Below are positions 1 through 11,024 of a stretch of 64,000 nt of DNA, piece by piece (positions within the stretch are counted from its first letter, which is position 1; each line of letters opens with the position of its first letter). Location: the NCBI RefSeq assembly GCF_000002985.6, contig NC_003279.8, forward strand, positions 3,162,001 through 3,226,000. Reading direction: 5' to 3'. Made by a program: the position numbers and the translations under genes. The DNA is from Caenorhabditis elegans (Eukaryota; Nematoda; Chromadorea; Rhabditida; Rhabditidae). The notes beneath the pieces were generated by a model. The model was not told the origin of the DNA and searched no databases. It was given only the letters and a program-made list of their open reading frames with translations.

Positions 1-283
1 AGAAGGAACAAATCCAGCATGAGGAGCACCCATCATCTGCCCCATCCCTGGGACCATAGGTTGTTGAATTGCATACCCGTTGTTTGACGGAGTTCCGTTG
101 GCGAATCCGTTGTAAAATACGCCTCCTGCAGGCATATTATTGCTCTGTTGAGAATACGAGGATGACCAGCTGAAAAAATGAGGTTGAAATCTTGAAATCC
201 GTTTCGAAATCATACCCTTGTCCCTGTTGTTGTTGTGGCGGCTGTTGTTGACCGTTGTGATTCGCATAATATTGTGTGTTCAT
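1..283 (-). CDS. N-terminal part of a Q/N/G-rich protein (possibly VBH-1), runs off left edge
   Basis: Two minus-strand exons are visible. Exon 1 (216-283) starts with ATG at 283-281 and encodes MNTQYYANHNG followed by a Gln/Pro run. A GTATGA donor and a TTTTTTCAG acceptor join it in phase to exon 2 (1-169), which encodes a low-complexity Ser/Asn/Gly/Gln/Met stretch (SSSYSQQSNN, then GMGQMMGAP) and leaves the window. No catalytic domain lies inside the window, so the function cannot be read directly. Low-complexity, prion-like N-termini of this kind are common in RNA-binding and DEAD-box proteins. From memory of clone gene order, the gene next to mrpl-17 here is vbh-1 (a vasa/belle-like helicase); that identity is an inference from position, not from a motif. 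It is divergent from mrpl-17. Confidence 0.6.
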
Positions 284-815
284 TGTAAGACTATATCAAA
301 CGGAAACCCGGAATTCGAAAAAGAAAAATCGGCGAATCTAAACCGATTTTGTACCCAATTGACGTCGAGATTACAGAATATGTATCTGAAATTCATTTTA
401 TTGGCTTGTTGCGAAACAAATGAAGTTTTAAGACGGAGAAAATGAGTATTTATCATTAATAAACGACGAATTATCATTTTTCGCATAATTTAACTCGAAA
501 ATTATGCGAAAAACGATGACAATGGAGAAAATCGACACGAAAAACCGTAGAGAAGAAGCGGAAATGAGAGAAGTGAATTCAGCACGCAATGATGAAGAGA
601 CGTTTGTTTTCCCATCGAGACCCGCCGACCGTGTAAATCGGTGCGCCTTTAAAGTGCGTGTGTGAGGAAGCGTGTTTCAACGCAAAAAACGCTCCGAAAT
701 TTCGCGAAATAGAATTAAATTTAATTTTTATTAGAATTTCTATTGAAATATATGGGATTTTATTCAATTTTTTGAATTTCCGACTCAAAATTAATAAAAA
801 AAAGATTTCCAGGCA
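284..815. promoter_or_regulatory. Divergent intergenic promoter region
   Basis: About 530 bp separate the start codons of two divergent genes, so both promoters should lie here. Around 455-515 the sequence TTATGCGAAAAA occurs in both orientations (ATTTTTCGCATAA then AATTATGCGAAAAA), forming a small inverted repeat. A TTTCCAG just before the mrpl-17 ATG (806-812) is a likely trans-splice acceptor. I see no other gene in this stretch. Confidence 0.5.
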
Positions 816-1513
816 ATGTCAGCTCACCGAGTGGCAGTGTCACTGCCAAGAATCGGCGTCACAATTGGTCACGCACCACAAAAGCTGAAAACCGGAGGAA
901 TTGAGCCAAGCCGTCGTGCTCGTCTCGAAGTGCTCCGTCGCATCGTCACCCGAACTGTCCGTGAGGAACGCGCCGAGCTGAAATGGAACCGCGCCGTCGA
1001 GGCCAGGCCATATTTGGAGAGGGTGAGGGGTTTTTTGTTTGAAAATGAGTGAGAAAATTAAAATTTAAAAAAATAAAATTCAGCTAATTCAATTGGGTGT
1101 CGAAAGAGGACCACTTGACGAGTATACAGCCGAAATGATGGAATGGTGGCTGCCTGAGAAGGATTTAATTACGAAAATGCATGAAGTAAATTGATTTAAA
1201 AAGATTTTTCGCCAAAAAAAAATCATTTTTTTCCCAGGTAATTGTTCCACGATTCCAAGACCGCGATTCTCCATTCACATCACTATTCCGACTTCCACCA
1301 CAACGTCTTCAACAATTTATCCAGAATAAGCGAGAAGTCTGGAAGCGATACGATATCGGAGTTCTGGAAATCGACGGAAATCCATTTCCACAAATACAAG
1401 CAGACCGCGTAGATCAATCTGAATCAATTCTTGATGTTCTTCTAGCTGACGCCCTTCGGAATCACCAGAAGAATCTTCAGGAAAAGCTGGATACTCCGAA
1501 GAAATCTCAATGA
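816..1513 (+). CDS. mrpl-17: Mitochondrial large-subunit ribosomal protein bL17m
   Basis: Three exons (816-1022, 1084-1185, 1238-1513) splice in phase 0 to a 194-residue protein. Residues 10-60 carry the L17 signature: a basic stretch with RRARLEVLRRIVTRTVREER, as in the bacterial L17 segment that precedes the first helix. A C-terminal extension (residues 100-194) is typical of animal mitochondrial forms. The product is a structural protein of the mitochondrial 39S subunit near the peptide exit region (family knowledge). The ATG follows a TTTCCAG trans-splice acceptor, and the first residues could serve as a mitochondrial presequence. The next gene starts 178 bp downstream on the same strand, the spacing of a nematode operon. 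The match to the family is strong; the symbol is from memory. Confidence 0.92.
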
Positions 1514-1691
1514 ATTTTTATTATTTTTTTTGTTTTTGTTTCGCTAGAATCCTAGAATTTTTGTTTCTTTATATATTAAACTTTGAATCATTTTCAATAT
1601 TTATAACGAATTTTGTGGTTCGATTCAATTATTTATATCTTTATCTAATTTTTTTCCCACTTTTTCACCGAAAAAATTAAAATTCAGAATA

Positions 1692-4600
1692 ATGTTCGAA
1701 GAGCAACCGGAGGTAATAGAGGCGATCGAGAATAATCGCTTCGAAATTGTCATCAAAAATGTTCGAATCGATTCGGTCACCGAAGCGGCCAATCTTTCCC
1801 AGAAACGGGTTTTCGAGAGTGTAAGGGAATTTTAATTTTTGGAAAATCCGTGAATTTCCGCAAAAAAACGATTTTTTTCTCGGAATTTCAAACAAATTTT
1901 TTTTTTGTAAATTTTATAATACTAAATTCCCATCAAAACCCAAAATTTATTTTCAGATGTCCCAATTGAATCTCCTTTCTCTCACTGGATGCTCTCTTCA
2001 CAATCTTTCGTCTTCGATTAGATCTTGCAGTAATCTAATGCATTTGGTTTTGCCGAAAAATGATTTAAAACAGCTTCCAGACGTTTTTGGTGTGTATTTT
2101 GTGGATTTTTTTTTGTTTTTTTAGACGGAAATTAGTCGAAATATACCAAATATAACTGTTAAATAGCATATCTTTTCAATTTCGCAACAAAAAATTTGAA
2201 TTATTTTGAATGACATGATTTCGAAATTAAATGTTTAATTCCGGCAAATTGCCGGTTTGCCGGAAAAAAATAAAATTTTAAATTCTTGCGAATTGCCGAT
2301 TTGCCGGAAATTTTCTATTTTTTCAAGTATGCCGATTTGCCGGAAAAAATTAAACTTTGAATTCATGCAAATTGCCGATTTGCCGGAAATTTTCAATTTT
2401 AATTTCGCGCAAGTTGCCGGTTTGCCGGAAAATTTTTTAAAATTCCGGCAAATTGCCGGTTTGCCGGAAGTTCTTAAAGGGATTTTTTAAAAGATAGTGT
2501 GCCTACAATTTAATTTTAGGCAAATTAGGCAAACTGCCAACTTGCCGGTTGCCGATTTGCCAAAACAAATATAACTATGAAAATTTCCAGATTGCTTGCC
2601 AAAACTAAAATTCATGGATCTTTCACACAATCATCTGGATGCTCTTCCTGCTTCAATTTCAAAATGTGAAAATCTTGAATCTCTAATTCTCAACAACAAC
2701 CGCCTCAATGAATCGAGTTTCCCGGATATATCAAATCTCTCGAATCTTCATATTTTCGACGCCGCTCACAACACAATTTCCAAGATTCCTGCGTCTCTCA
2801 CTTCTCACAATCTTTCTGCAAAACTCCATACGATAATACTCTCTCATAATTCAATTGAAGTGATACCGGATAGTTTGAGCAATTTGAAGCAATTGAAAGA
2901 GCTTAAAATTGATGAGAATAAGCTGAAAGATGTTCCGAGTGTGATTGCACACCTTCCCAAGTTGAAGGTTTTGGATATTTCGAAGAATTGCTTCTCGGAG
3001 AGCAGATTTCAGAAGCTTGCCAATGATAAGCGTGGGAAGCTTAATGCAGTGATTGCTCTGGCTCAAAAAATTGGAAAACCAATTGGAAATTCTGAAGAGC
3101 AGAAGAAAGCTCCTGAATCCGGTTCCCCCGATTTTCCAGTTCCAGACGCCCCACTCACAGTCCGTACTGGAATTGAGAATTTGACAGTTCGTAGGCATCC
3201 CAGTGTCTCTGAAATCCGACCATATCTTGTTTGCTGTGTCATCAATAATGTTGATCTCAATGGAGGAGACTCGTTCAAGAAATTCATTGCTCTTCAAACG
3301 AAAATGCACGCGTCGGCTCTCTGTGAGAATCGAACTCTTTCGGCTATTGGAACGCATCGGCTCGATTCTTTTCAGCTTCCACTTTGTTATATGGCTCTTC
3401 CGAAGGATGAACTATATGTACGATTTAAAAAAGTGAAAATTGAAAAAAAAAACATAAAATTTGAGAGAAATTTCCGATTTTTTTTCAAAGAAAATTGAAA
3501 ATTTTCAGATTTTTTTCGAAAAATGTTCGAATAAAAAATGTTTGAAATTCGAAAATTTTATACTTTTTTTTCCAGAGAAAACCCACAAATGTTATCTGAA
3601 AAAATTGAAAATTTCCGATTTTTTCAGGAAAAATTGAGAAAAAAATGTTTTACATTTTTTAAAATGTTTAAAACTAAAATTTTCGATTTTTTTTCAGAGA
3701 AAAAACACTTTTTAAATTGTTTCTGAAAAAATCGAAAATTTCCGTTTTTCCCTGTAAAAATTGAAAAATGTTCGATTTTTTGAAGAGAAATTTAAATTTT
3801 CTTTTCTTTTTTTTAAGAGAAAACCGAGAAAATAATACTTTTTTTTGATTTTTTAAACAGCAAAAACAAAAATGTTTCGATTTTCTCAAAAAATTAGGAA
3901 AAATGACAAAAGTAAAACTATTTTTAGAAAAATCTTTTTTTAAGCTGAAATTTTGAAAATCAAAAAAAAAACCTGTTAAAACCGGCAATTTTAGCAAAAA
4001 TTTTTAAAGAAAATTAAAAAAATTTGTTTCAAAAAATTAGCAAAAATGAGCAAAAACTAATTTTTCCCCACTGCTTCCTCATTTTCCAAAAAAAAAAACC
4101 ATTTCCAGATCCGTGCATTAAACAAAAAATCGAGTGTAAGTGCATCTGAACTGCTGGACAGTCTTCTTCGTGACGCTGAGCTGGCCAGAAAACGGAGCAA
4201 GAGAAGTACAGTTGATCCATTGCACAAGTACTTGCATATAGTAAAGGATGAGAATATTCTTGCGTGTCTTGTAGACTCTCAACAAATTGTTATTAGCCTG
4301 CCACCGATAACCAACTCGGATTGCACAAAGGTTCATTATTATGGAAAATTTTGAACAGTTTTAGTAAAAATGTTTTTGAAAAATCTTATTTTTTCGAAAA
4401 TTTGCTTCAAAAATTAAGAAGAAAGAGCTTCATTTTACACATAATTTGTCAATTTTTAGAAAATTTTCCCCGTTGAGGTCAGTTAAAGATTTTTAGCAAA
4501 CTTAGAAAAATTATGAAACAACGGAAAAAATGAAAAAAAAAAAAAAAAAAACACAGAAAATTTTAACTAATGCGTATTGGGCAATATATTTACCGCGCAA

Positions 4601-5433
4601 AATATCTCGTAGCGAAAACTACAGTAGTTCTTTAAATGACTACTGTAGGTCGATTTACGGGCTTCGCTTTTTGAAATGAGTTTCAGTTCGAATTGTGGCC
4701 TTTTCTAATTTTCGTCCAATTTTTCTTCTTTTTTTTTATATTTTCAACAATTAATTACAAAAAAACGATTCAAAATCGCTTTTCCACTGCTTTTCTTGTT
4801 GATTTTTCAATAAAGTTTCAATTTCACTGGTCTTTTTCTCTTTTTTCGAATTGGATAGCATTTTCATTCGAAAAAAAGAAAAACACAAGAAAAACTCAAA
4901 CTTTATTGAAAAATTAACAAGAAAAACAGTGTAAAGCGATTTTGACTCTTTTTTTGTAATTTATTGATGAAAATTTAAAAAAAAAGAAGAAAAATTGGAC
5001 GAAAATTAAAACCGCTGCCACAATTCGAACAGAAACTCATTTCAAAAAGCGAAGCCCGTAAATCGACCTACAGTAGTCAATTAAAGAATTACTGTAGTTT
5101 TCGCAACGAGATATTTTGCGCGTCAAATATGTTGTGCAATACGCATTTTCTCAGAATTTTGTGATATAGTAATAAAAATTAAAAATTTCTAGTATTTAAA
5201 ATTGGAAACAAAAATTTCAGCTAACTGTGGATACCACGAGCATCTGGGTAGAAGTATCTTCGAAACAATCACTGGAAGCATGTAAAAAGACAATGGATGA
5301 ACTGATTCTCTCAAGTCGTCAGATATTCCCAACTCTTTCAATTGATCAAGTCAGAGTTGTCGACAGTGATACACTTGTTTCAATTTATCCCGACAAAAAT
5401 GACCTTCCAGGAGTCTCCCGGATATCTAATTAA
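1692..5433 (+). CDS. Leucine-rich repeat protein with B3/4 (PheRS-beta-like) domain, LRRC47-type
   Basis: Five exons (1692-1820, 1957-2089, 2591-3417, 4109-4330, 5221-5433) join in phase to 507 residues. Residues from about 45 to 240 form leucine-rich repeats (units such as LKFMDLSHNHLDALP and LKVLDISKNCF). Residues from about 295 to 365 resemble the B3/4 domain of phenylalanyl-tRNA synthetase beta subunits, with a recognisable IGTHRLDS element. LRR plus B3/4 is the architecture of vertebrate LRRC47 (583 residues in human, from memory). A tRNA-related or translation-related role is inferred only from the fold; no catalytic centre is visible. The gene lies 178 bp after mrpl-17 and is preceded by an AAAATTCAG acceptor, suggesting a downstream operon position. 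Introns 2, 3 and 4 hold a GCCGG repeat cluster, A/T-rich filler and a palindromic MITE. Confidence 0.88.
2240..2570. repeat. TTTGCCGG repeat cluster in LRR gene intron 2
   Basis: Repeated copies of a motif reading roughly GGCAAATTGCCGGTTTGCCGG, separated by A/T-rich spacers, occupy the intron just before exon 3. The same family recurs at about 7.3-8.0, 8.6-9.0, 42.0-42.7, 43.8-44.4, 55.6-56.0 and 57.8-57.95 kb. Confidence 0.85.
4550..5162. repeat. Palindromic MITE-like element (GCGCGTCAAATATGTTG family)
   Basis: Inverted arms: TGCGTATTGGGCAATAT with a GCGCAAAATATCTCG block near 4569-4620 is mirrored by CGAGATATTTTGCGCGTC and TTGTGCAATACGCATT at about 5106-5146. TACTGTAG blocks sit inside each arm. 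Related copies lie near 11.04, 22.9, 45.0, 46.4 and 59.1 kb. The element sits in the last intron of the LRR gene and has no transposase. Confidence 0.8.
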
Positions 5434-5515
5434 AAATTTGACAAAAAAATAGTCTTAAATTCAGAAAATCCCCGAAAGAAAAATGAAAAATCAGAGTTTT
5501 TGACAAAAATGAGCG

Positions 5516-5902
5516 CTGCGACCAATCAGCGATTTGCTCCGCCCACTTTTTGACCAATCAGGATTTTCGGCGCAATTCTACTGGTTGTTCCAACATTTTT
5601 CATTGAAAATTAGTGTCAAAATATGGAAATTTACTATCAAAATGTATAAATCGATCTTTGAATTTTGCAAAAATTTTTGTCGCACAGAAATTGAGGCGGA
5701 GCTTGCTTTCGCAACACTGCCGCACGGGCAACAATTTTTGCAAAATTCAAAGATCGATTTATACATTTTGATAGTAAATTTCCATATCTTGACACTAATT
5801 TTCAATGAAAAATGTTGGAACAACCAGTAGAATTGCGCCGAAAATCCTGATTGGTTGAAAAGTGGGCGGAGCGAATCGCTGATTGGTCACAGTGCTCAAT
5901 TT
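5516..5902. repeat. Near-perfect palindromic element between LRR gene and dnc-6
   Basis: The left arm (from GCGCTGCGACCAATCAGCGA through a run of about 170 bp) is repeated in inverted orientation on the right, ending TCGCTGATTGGTCACAGTGCTC. The centre carries CGCACAGAAATTGAGGCGGAGC and a complementary half. The two arms are nearly identical, which suggests a young insertion or gene-converted arms. The GGCGGAGC core recurs at 8.3, 8.5, 28.9, 29.7, 33.2, 34.0 and 59.3-59.7 kb. The rest of 5434-6211 shows no gene; an AATAAA lies at about 6041. Confidence 0.85.
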
Positions 5903-6211
5903 TGCCGAAAAGTCGGTTTTTTTTGGAATTTTTGAGTTTTTTTTTTTTGGATTTTTTTCCTTCCTTTTCACCTAATTATTTTGTTTTTGTTGTTACCATG
6001 TTTCTTGTTGTTTCTCCCCGATTTCCCCCGCTGACACTAGAATAAAAGTATCGTTTTTGTCGTGGGAAATGACTATTTCCTGTCTCTCGCTCTCTTTTTT
6101 GTCTCCAATTGGTTTTTTTTTGAATATAAAACCATGGAATATTTGTGGCGAGAAATTGTGCAATCTGTCGAGAGAAGTAATGCAATTTTCAGAAAGAAAC
6201 GGATTTTAGAA

Positions 6212-9123
6212 ATGACTGAAACTAGGTGAGTTGGAAAAAAATTAATTTTTTAAATTTAAAAGTGGAAAATTTTAGATTTTTCTTCAAAACAATTGTTTTT
6301 TTTTTGAAAAGTTCCAGAATTTTCTGGAAAACAAATTCTGAAATTTTTTAAAGAATTTCAGGTAAAAATCGAAATTTTTCGATTTTTTTAGAGTGTCTAG
6401 TTTTAAAATTGAAATTTCAAATTTTTTTAGAGTGTCTAGTTTTAAAATTGAAATTTCAAATTTTTTTATCTCAAAAAAAAAAATTGGATTTTTTTTAAAT
6501 TGCAACAGAAATTTCCAGAATTTTCCAGTAAAAAACTTTAGAAAATCTGGAATTCCAAGAAAAGGAACACAGTTTTTTTATTAAAAATTTTTTTTGAAAT
6601 TCTGGAATTTTTGGAACTTTTAACAAAAAATTAGAAAATCGAATTATTTTTTTTTCATTTTTTTTTAAATTAAAACCAAAAAAGAAAAAAAAAGCTTTTT
6701 TTTTCTCGTTAGAAAAGTTTCAAAAAACGTAATTTCTGAAAATTTGTACAATTTTTTTGGAAAATTCGGATTTTTTTGATGTAAAAAAAAATTTCCAGAA
6801 TTTGTTGAAAAAAAAAGAAAAAAGAGATGTTTTTAGGCATTTCAGAATAAAAAAATCCAAAATTTTCCACTTTCTTGTCAGCAAATCGAAAAAAAATCCA
6901 AATTTTTTTTTAGAAAATCGAATTTTGAAATTAAAATTAGAATTTTTTAAAATTAAAAATAATAAAAAATCCAAATTTTCGATTTTTTTTAGAAAATCGA
7001 ATTTTAAAATTAAAATTTCAATTTTTTAAAAATTAAATCGTTAAAAATCGAAAGAAAAAAAATTAAAAATCGAAAAAAATTGCAATTTTTTCAGCACAGT
7101 ATCCATCGCCAGTAGTGCAATCGTCTGCGTCGAAGCGGATATAAAAGGAGAAGTTATAATTAAAGAAGGCTGCGTCGTCCATCCATTTGTAGTGTTCGAC
7201 GCCACAAAAGGCCCAATTTATGTTGGAGAAAATAATATTTTTGAAGAATACGCAGTTATTCGGAATAAGTATGTTCAAAACATATGATACAGGAATCGCC
7301 AAATTGCCGGTTTACCGATTTGCCGGAAAAAAACGGCAGTTTGCCGGAATTTTAAATTTAATTTTTCTGGCAATCCGCCAGTTTGCCGGGATTGAACACT
7401 TCCTGCAAATTCGATAAATCGGCAATCTGCTGGAATGGAAAATTTCCGGCAAATCAGCAAGTTGCCGGAATTTAAAATTTAATTTTTCCGGCAAACCTAC
7501 TTGTTGCCGGAATTTAAAATTTCCGGCATGCGGAAAATCGGCAATATGCCGAAAATAACAATTTCCGGCAAACTGGCAATTTGGCGGAATTCAAAATGTA
7601 ATTTTTCCGGCAAATCGGCAGTTTGCCGGAATTATAAATTTAATTTTTTCCGGCAAACCACCAATTTGCCGGGATTGAAAATTTCCGGCAAAGCTGATAT
7701 CCGGCATGCGGAAAATCGGCATATTGCCGGAATTGAAATTTCCGGAAAACCGGCAATTTGGCAGAATTTAAAATTTAATTTTTCCGGCAAACCGGCAATT
7801 TGCCGAAAATAAAAATTTCCGGCAAATCGGCAAATTGCCGGAATTGAAAATTTACGGCGAACCGACATATTGCCGGAATCGAAATTTGAAATTTCCGGCA
7901 AATCGGTAAACCGGCAAGGTTTTTTCCGGCAAATTCGGCAAGAATCTCCATTTCAACAGAAAAATTTTTAGGCAATGTTTGAGAAAAAAAACGATTTTTT
8001 TCCAGCAGCGACGGTCAACCAATGATAATCGGTGACTGGAACATCTTTCAAGTCCACTCGAAATCCAGTGCAAAATACGTTGGAAGCCGGAATGTGATTG
8101 GTGTGCATGCGGTGCTCGAAGACGGTTGCTCCGTTTCAGATGACTGTAGCGTTGGAGCCAAGTGTACAGTGTTTTCCCATCAAAATCTGGAACCTTCTGT
8201 GTCTGTTTATGCAGCCACGAATTTGAGTAGAACGACGAAAACGCCGAATATGGTACGGGAAATGCTGCTTTTTTTTCGCAAAAAGCGGCGCCGCACAGAA
8301 ATAGAGGCGGAGCTTAATTTTGCAACCATGCGGCACAGTTTTTCTTTCTTTTTTTCACCCATTTCCCACAGTTTTCATGTTTAATTGTTTTTTATATGAA
8401 AAAAATTGAATAAAACAGGTAAAATTGGAAATTTTTTGAAATGAAGTGAAAAACAGTGCTGCATGGTTGCGAATTTTCGCTCCGCCTCTTTTTCTGTGCG
8501 GCGCCGCTGCTTTTTGTGCAAAATTCACGGATCAAGTGTCAGGGGTGGGCGGTAAATGATTTTTCAGGAAAATCGGCAAACCGGTAATTTGCCGGAAGTG
8601 AAATTGTCTGGCAAGTCGGCAAACCGGCAAATAGCCGGAATTCGCCGGAAATAAATTTTTCCGACAAACCGACAAATCGCCGGAAATTAAGTTTTCCGGA
8701 AAACCAACAAATTGGTGGAAATGAAATTTTCCGGCAAACCGCTAATTTGCCGAATTTGAAAATTTCCGGCAAATCGGCAAATCGCCGGAAATTAAATTTT
8801 CCGGCAAATAGCCGGAATTTTCCGGAAATAAATTTTTCCGACAAATCGGCAATTCGCCGGAAATTAAGTTTTTCGGCAAACCGGCAAATTGCCGGAAATT
8901 AAATTTTCCGGCAAACCGGCAAATTGGCGGAAATGAAATTTTCCAGCAAATCAGAAAACCGGCAATTTGTTACCTATTCTAAATGAAAGTAAACCTAAAA
9001 ATATGGAATTTTCAGACATCGCCCCACCAAATTGAATTCCTGCGTAAAATCCTACCATCATATCATCATTTGTACGGGAAGAAGAAGGCCGTCGCTACTG
9101 CTTCTGCTTCTGCTGCACAATAA
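6212..9123 (+). CDS. dnc-6: Dynactin subunit 6 (p27)
   Basis: Four exons (6212-6225, 7095-7268, 8006-8252, 9016-9123) join in phase to about 180 residues. From residue 5 to about 135 the protein is a series of hexapeptide-type turns (for example [60 protein letters not shown]) that build a left-handed beta-helix, the fold of DCTN5/DCTN6. The tail [20 protein letters not shown] matches the C-terminal helix of DCTN6. The protein sits in the dynactin pointed-end complex, which links dynein to cargo (family knowledge). Exon 1 encodes only MTET plus a split Arg/Ser codon. The exon 3 acceptor is CCAGCAG, so two in-frame starts (8006 or 8009) are possible. Introns 2 and 3 are filled with GCCGG repeats. 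Length is close to human DCTN6 (190, from memory). Confidence 0.9.
7295..7965. repeat. TTTGCCGG repeat cluster in dnc-6 intron 2
   Basis: Roughly 670 bp of degenerate units alternating GGCAAATCGGCAATTTGCCG with GAATTTAAAATTTA-type spacers. Some copies are changed to GGCATGCGG. No reading frame in it looks protein-like; long frames here are by-products of the short period. Confidence 0.85.
8268..8522. repeat. Short palindromic MITE in dnc-6 intron 3
   Basis: GCACAAAAAGCAGCGGCGC-type arms: GCAAAAAGCGGCGCCGCACAG with GAGGCGGAGC at 8277-8314 is mirrored by GCTCCGCCTC and CTGTGCGGCGCCGCTGC at about 8480-8513. It starts only about 15 bp after the exon 3 donor. Confidence 0.75.
8560..8970. repeat. 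TTTGCCGG repeat cluster in dnc-6 intron 3
   Basis: Tandem-like degenerate units of GGCAAACCGGCAAATTGCCG with GGAAATTAAATTTTCC spacers, ending shortly before exon 4. Same family as the clusters at 2.2 and 7.3 kb. Confidence 0.85.
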
Positions 9124-9209
9124 CCTGCTTTTGGTTCAACCTATCTCGCATTTTAACTGCAATTATTTATGTCGGATATTTTTTTGTCCCCTATTTCTCA
9201 CAAAATATA

Positions 9210-9215
9210 AATAAA
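9210..9215 (+). terminator. Polyadenylation signal AATAAA of dnc-6
   Basis: An AATAAA hexamer lies 87 bp after the dnc-6 stop codon in an A/T-rich 3' UTR and is followed by a T-rich stretch. Confidence 0.6.
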
Positions 9216-9647
9216 ATTCATGATTATTTTGTTCTAGGAGCACGTTCAGCTGAAATCATAAAACAATTAGCAACAAAAAAATAAGCAGCAAATAATGGAG
9301 GTAACTCTGCGAAACATCGTGTCGGAAGTTCCGACTCGGAACGTCCTAACTCCGATCTAGGACGTAGAAATTTTCCCTTTTTTTTTATTTAAAAAATTAA
9401 GCCATATAACAATAAAAATCAGAGAAATCGTTTTGGATTGGAGAAAAGATGAGAAAGAAAACAACTATTTTTCGAGGAACATCTCAAAGTTTATCCAATT
9501 ATTAAAATTTTGGTTATGCCAACAGAAACATTTTCATGTAAGGATTGTGTCGTCTTCATAAAATTTGTCGGCTTTCTTCTCAGAAATTGATTGAACATTT
9601 TCAAAATGCCAGCAATTGGGTCCTTTACTTTTTTATCTTTTACTCAG

Positions 9648-10432
9648 GTGAACGGCCAGAGTCACTAAATTTGGTGAACGGTCAGAGTCACTAAATTTGG
9701 TGAACGGCCAGAGTCACTATTTTTGGGGAACGGCCAGAGTCACTATTTTTGGGGAACGGCCAGAGTCACTATTTTTGGTGAACGGCCAGAGTCACTATTT
9801 TTGGGGAACGGCCAGAGTCACTATTTTTGGGGAACGGCCAGAGTCACTATTTTTGGTGAACGGTCAGAGTCACTAAATTTGGTGAACGGCCAGAGTCACT
9901 ATTTTTGGGGAACGGCCAGAGTCACTATTTTTGGGGAACGGCCAGAGTCACTATTTTTGGTGAACGGCCAGAGTCACTATTTTTGGGGAACGGCCAGAGT
10001 CACTATTTTTGGGGAACGGCCAGAGTCACTATTTTTGGGGAACGGCCAGAGTCACTATTTTTGGTGAACGGCCAGAGTCACTATTTTTGGTGAACGGCCA
10101 GAGTCACTATTTTTGGGGAACGACCAGAGTCACTATTTTTGGGCAACGACCAGAGTCACTATTTTTGGTGAACGGCCAGAGTCACTATTTTTGGGGAACG
10201 ACCAGAGTCACTATTTTTGGGGAACGGCCAGAGTCACTATTTTTGGTGAACGGCCAGAGTCACTATTTTTGGTGAACGGCCAGAGTCACTATTTTTGGGG
10301 AACGACCAGAGTCACTATTTTTGGTGAACGGCCAGAGTCACTATTTTTGGGGAACGACCAGAGTCACTATTTTTGGGGAACGACCAGAGTCACTATTTTT
10401 GGTGAACGGCCAGAGTCACTATTTTTGGTGCT
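9648..10432. repeat. 26-bp minisatellite, about 30 copies
   Basis: A head-to-tail array of a 26-bp unit, GTGAACGGCCAGAGTCACTA plus TTTTTG. Variants occur at fixed positions: GTGAAC or GGGAAC, CGGCC, CGGTC or CGACC, CTATTTTTG or CTAAATTTG. The unit is not a multiple of 3, so all frames repeat every 26 codons and mimic a repetitive protein; I do not regard it as coding. Confidence 0.95.
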
Positions 10433-10854
10433 ATATCTCAGCTATAGCTTTTGTATAAGGACATCGATATTCCAGATATTCCATTTTCCTTGGTTTTTAA
10501 AAAATATTTTTTCTTAAAGGTGGAGTACCAAAATTCGAGGCTTTGCTTTTTTAGACCCAATATGGTCCAAAACTACCAAATTTCGTAATGAGACGTTCGG
10601 AAAATTAAAAAAAAACTATTGATTTTTTCCCCAAAAATTTAGTAAAATGACACAATATAAGTAAAGATATTTTGATGTTTAAGCAGACATACTACACGGA
10701 ATTTATTCAGAAACCAGATGTGTGTAAAAAATTGAGTAATTTTTGTGCTCCAAAAAACATCAAAAGTTATCAAAATTTTCGGAGTTTTTTGTTAAGCACG
10801 GCAAACTTGACGAATTCGCCGAGCTCGGCAAATTTTGAAATTTTGCCGCACACC

Positions 10855-11024
10855 CACGTGGTGTCAGGCTGTCTTATTGCGGTTTGATCTACAAAAAATG
10901 CGGGAATTTTTCTTTAAAAAAAAGGGACGTCAGCACGTTCATGCGAAATGAGATGAGATGTCTGCGTCTCTTCTCCCGCATTTTTCGAAGATCAAAACGA
11001 AATGGGACTTTCTGACTCCACGTG
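10855..11024. repeat. CACGTG-ended palindromic MITE, copy 1
   Basis: The ends read CACGTGGTGTCAGGCTGTC and GACTCCACGTG in inverted orientation, with TTGATCTACAAAAAATGCGG and GACGTCAGCACG inside. Other copies are at 21524-21711, 42715-42860, 43361-43547, 47869-48055 and 53085-53214. Confidence 0.8.

Noticed and set aside
3538..3997. Phe/Lys-rich frames on both strands in the third LRR intron
   Set aside because: Such peptides are expected from A/T-rich filler (TTTTTCGAAAA-type sequence) and recur in nearly every intron.
5534..5830. Two nearly identical frames on opposite strands
   Set aside because: They are the two arms of a palindrome read in opposite directions.
6226..7094. Possible extra coding exon in dnc-6 intron 1
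   Set aside because: The stretch is A/T-rich low-complexity sequence with repeated TTTTTTAGAGTGTCTAGTTTT units; the 14-bp exon 1 joins exon 2 cleanly without it.
9723..10517. Long open frames encoding a repetitive GNGQSHYFWGTARVTIFGERPESL protein
   Set aside because: They arise from a 26-bp minisatellite in which all frames stay open; there are no splice signals, start context or non-repetitive sequence, so it is not a gene.
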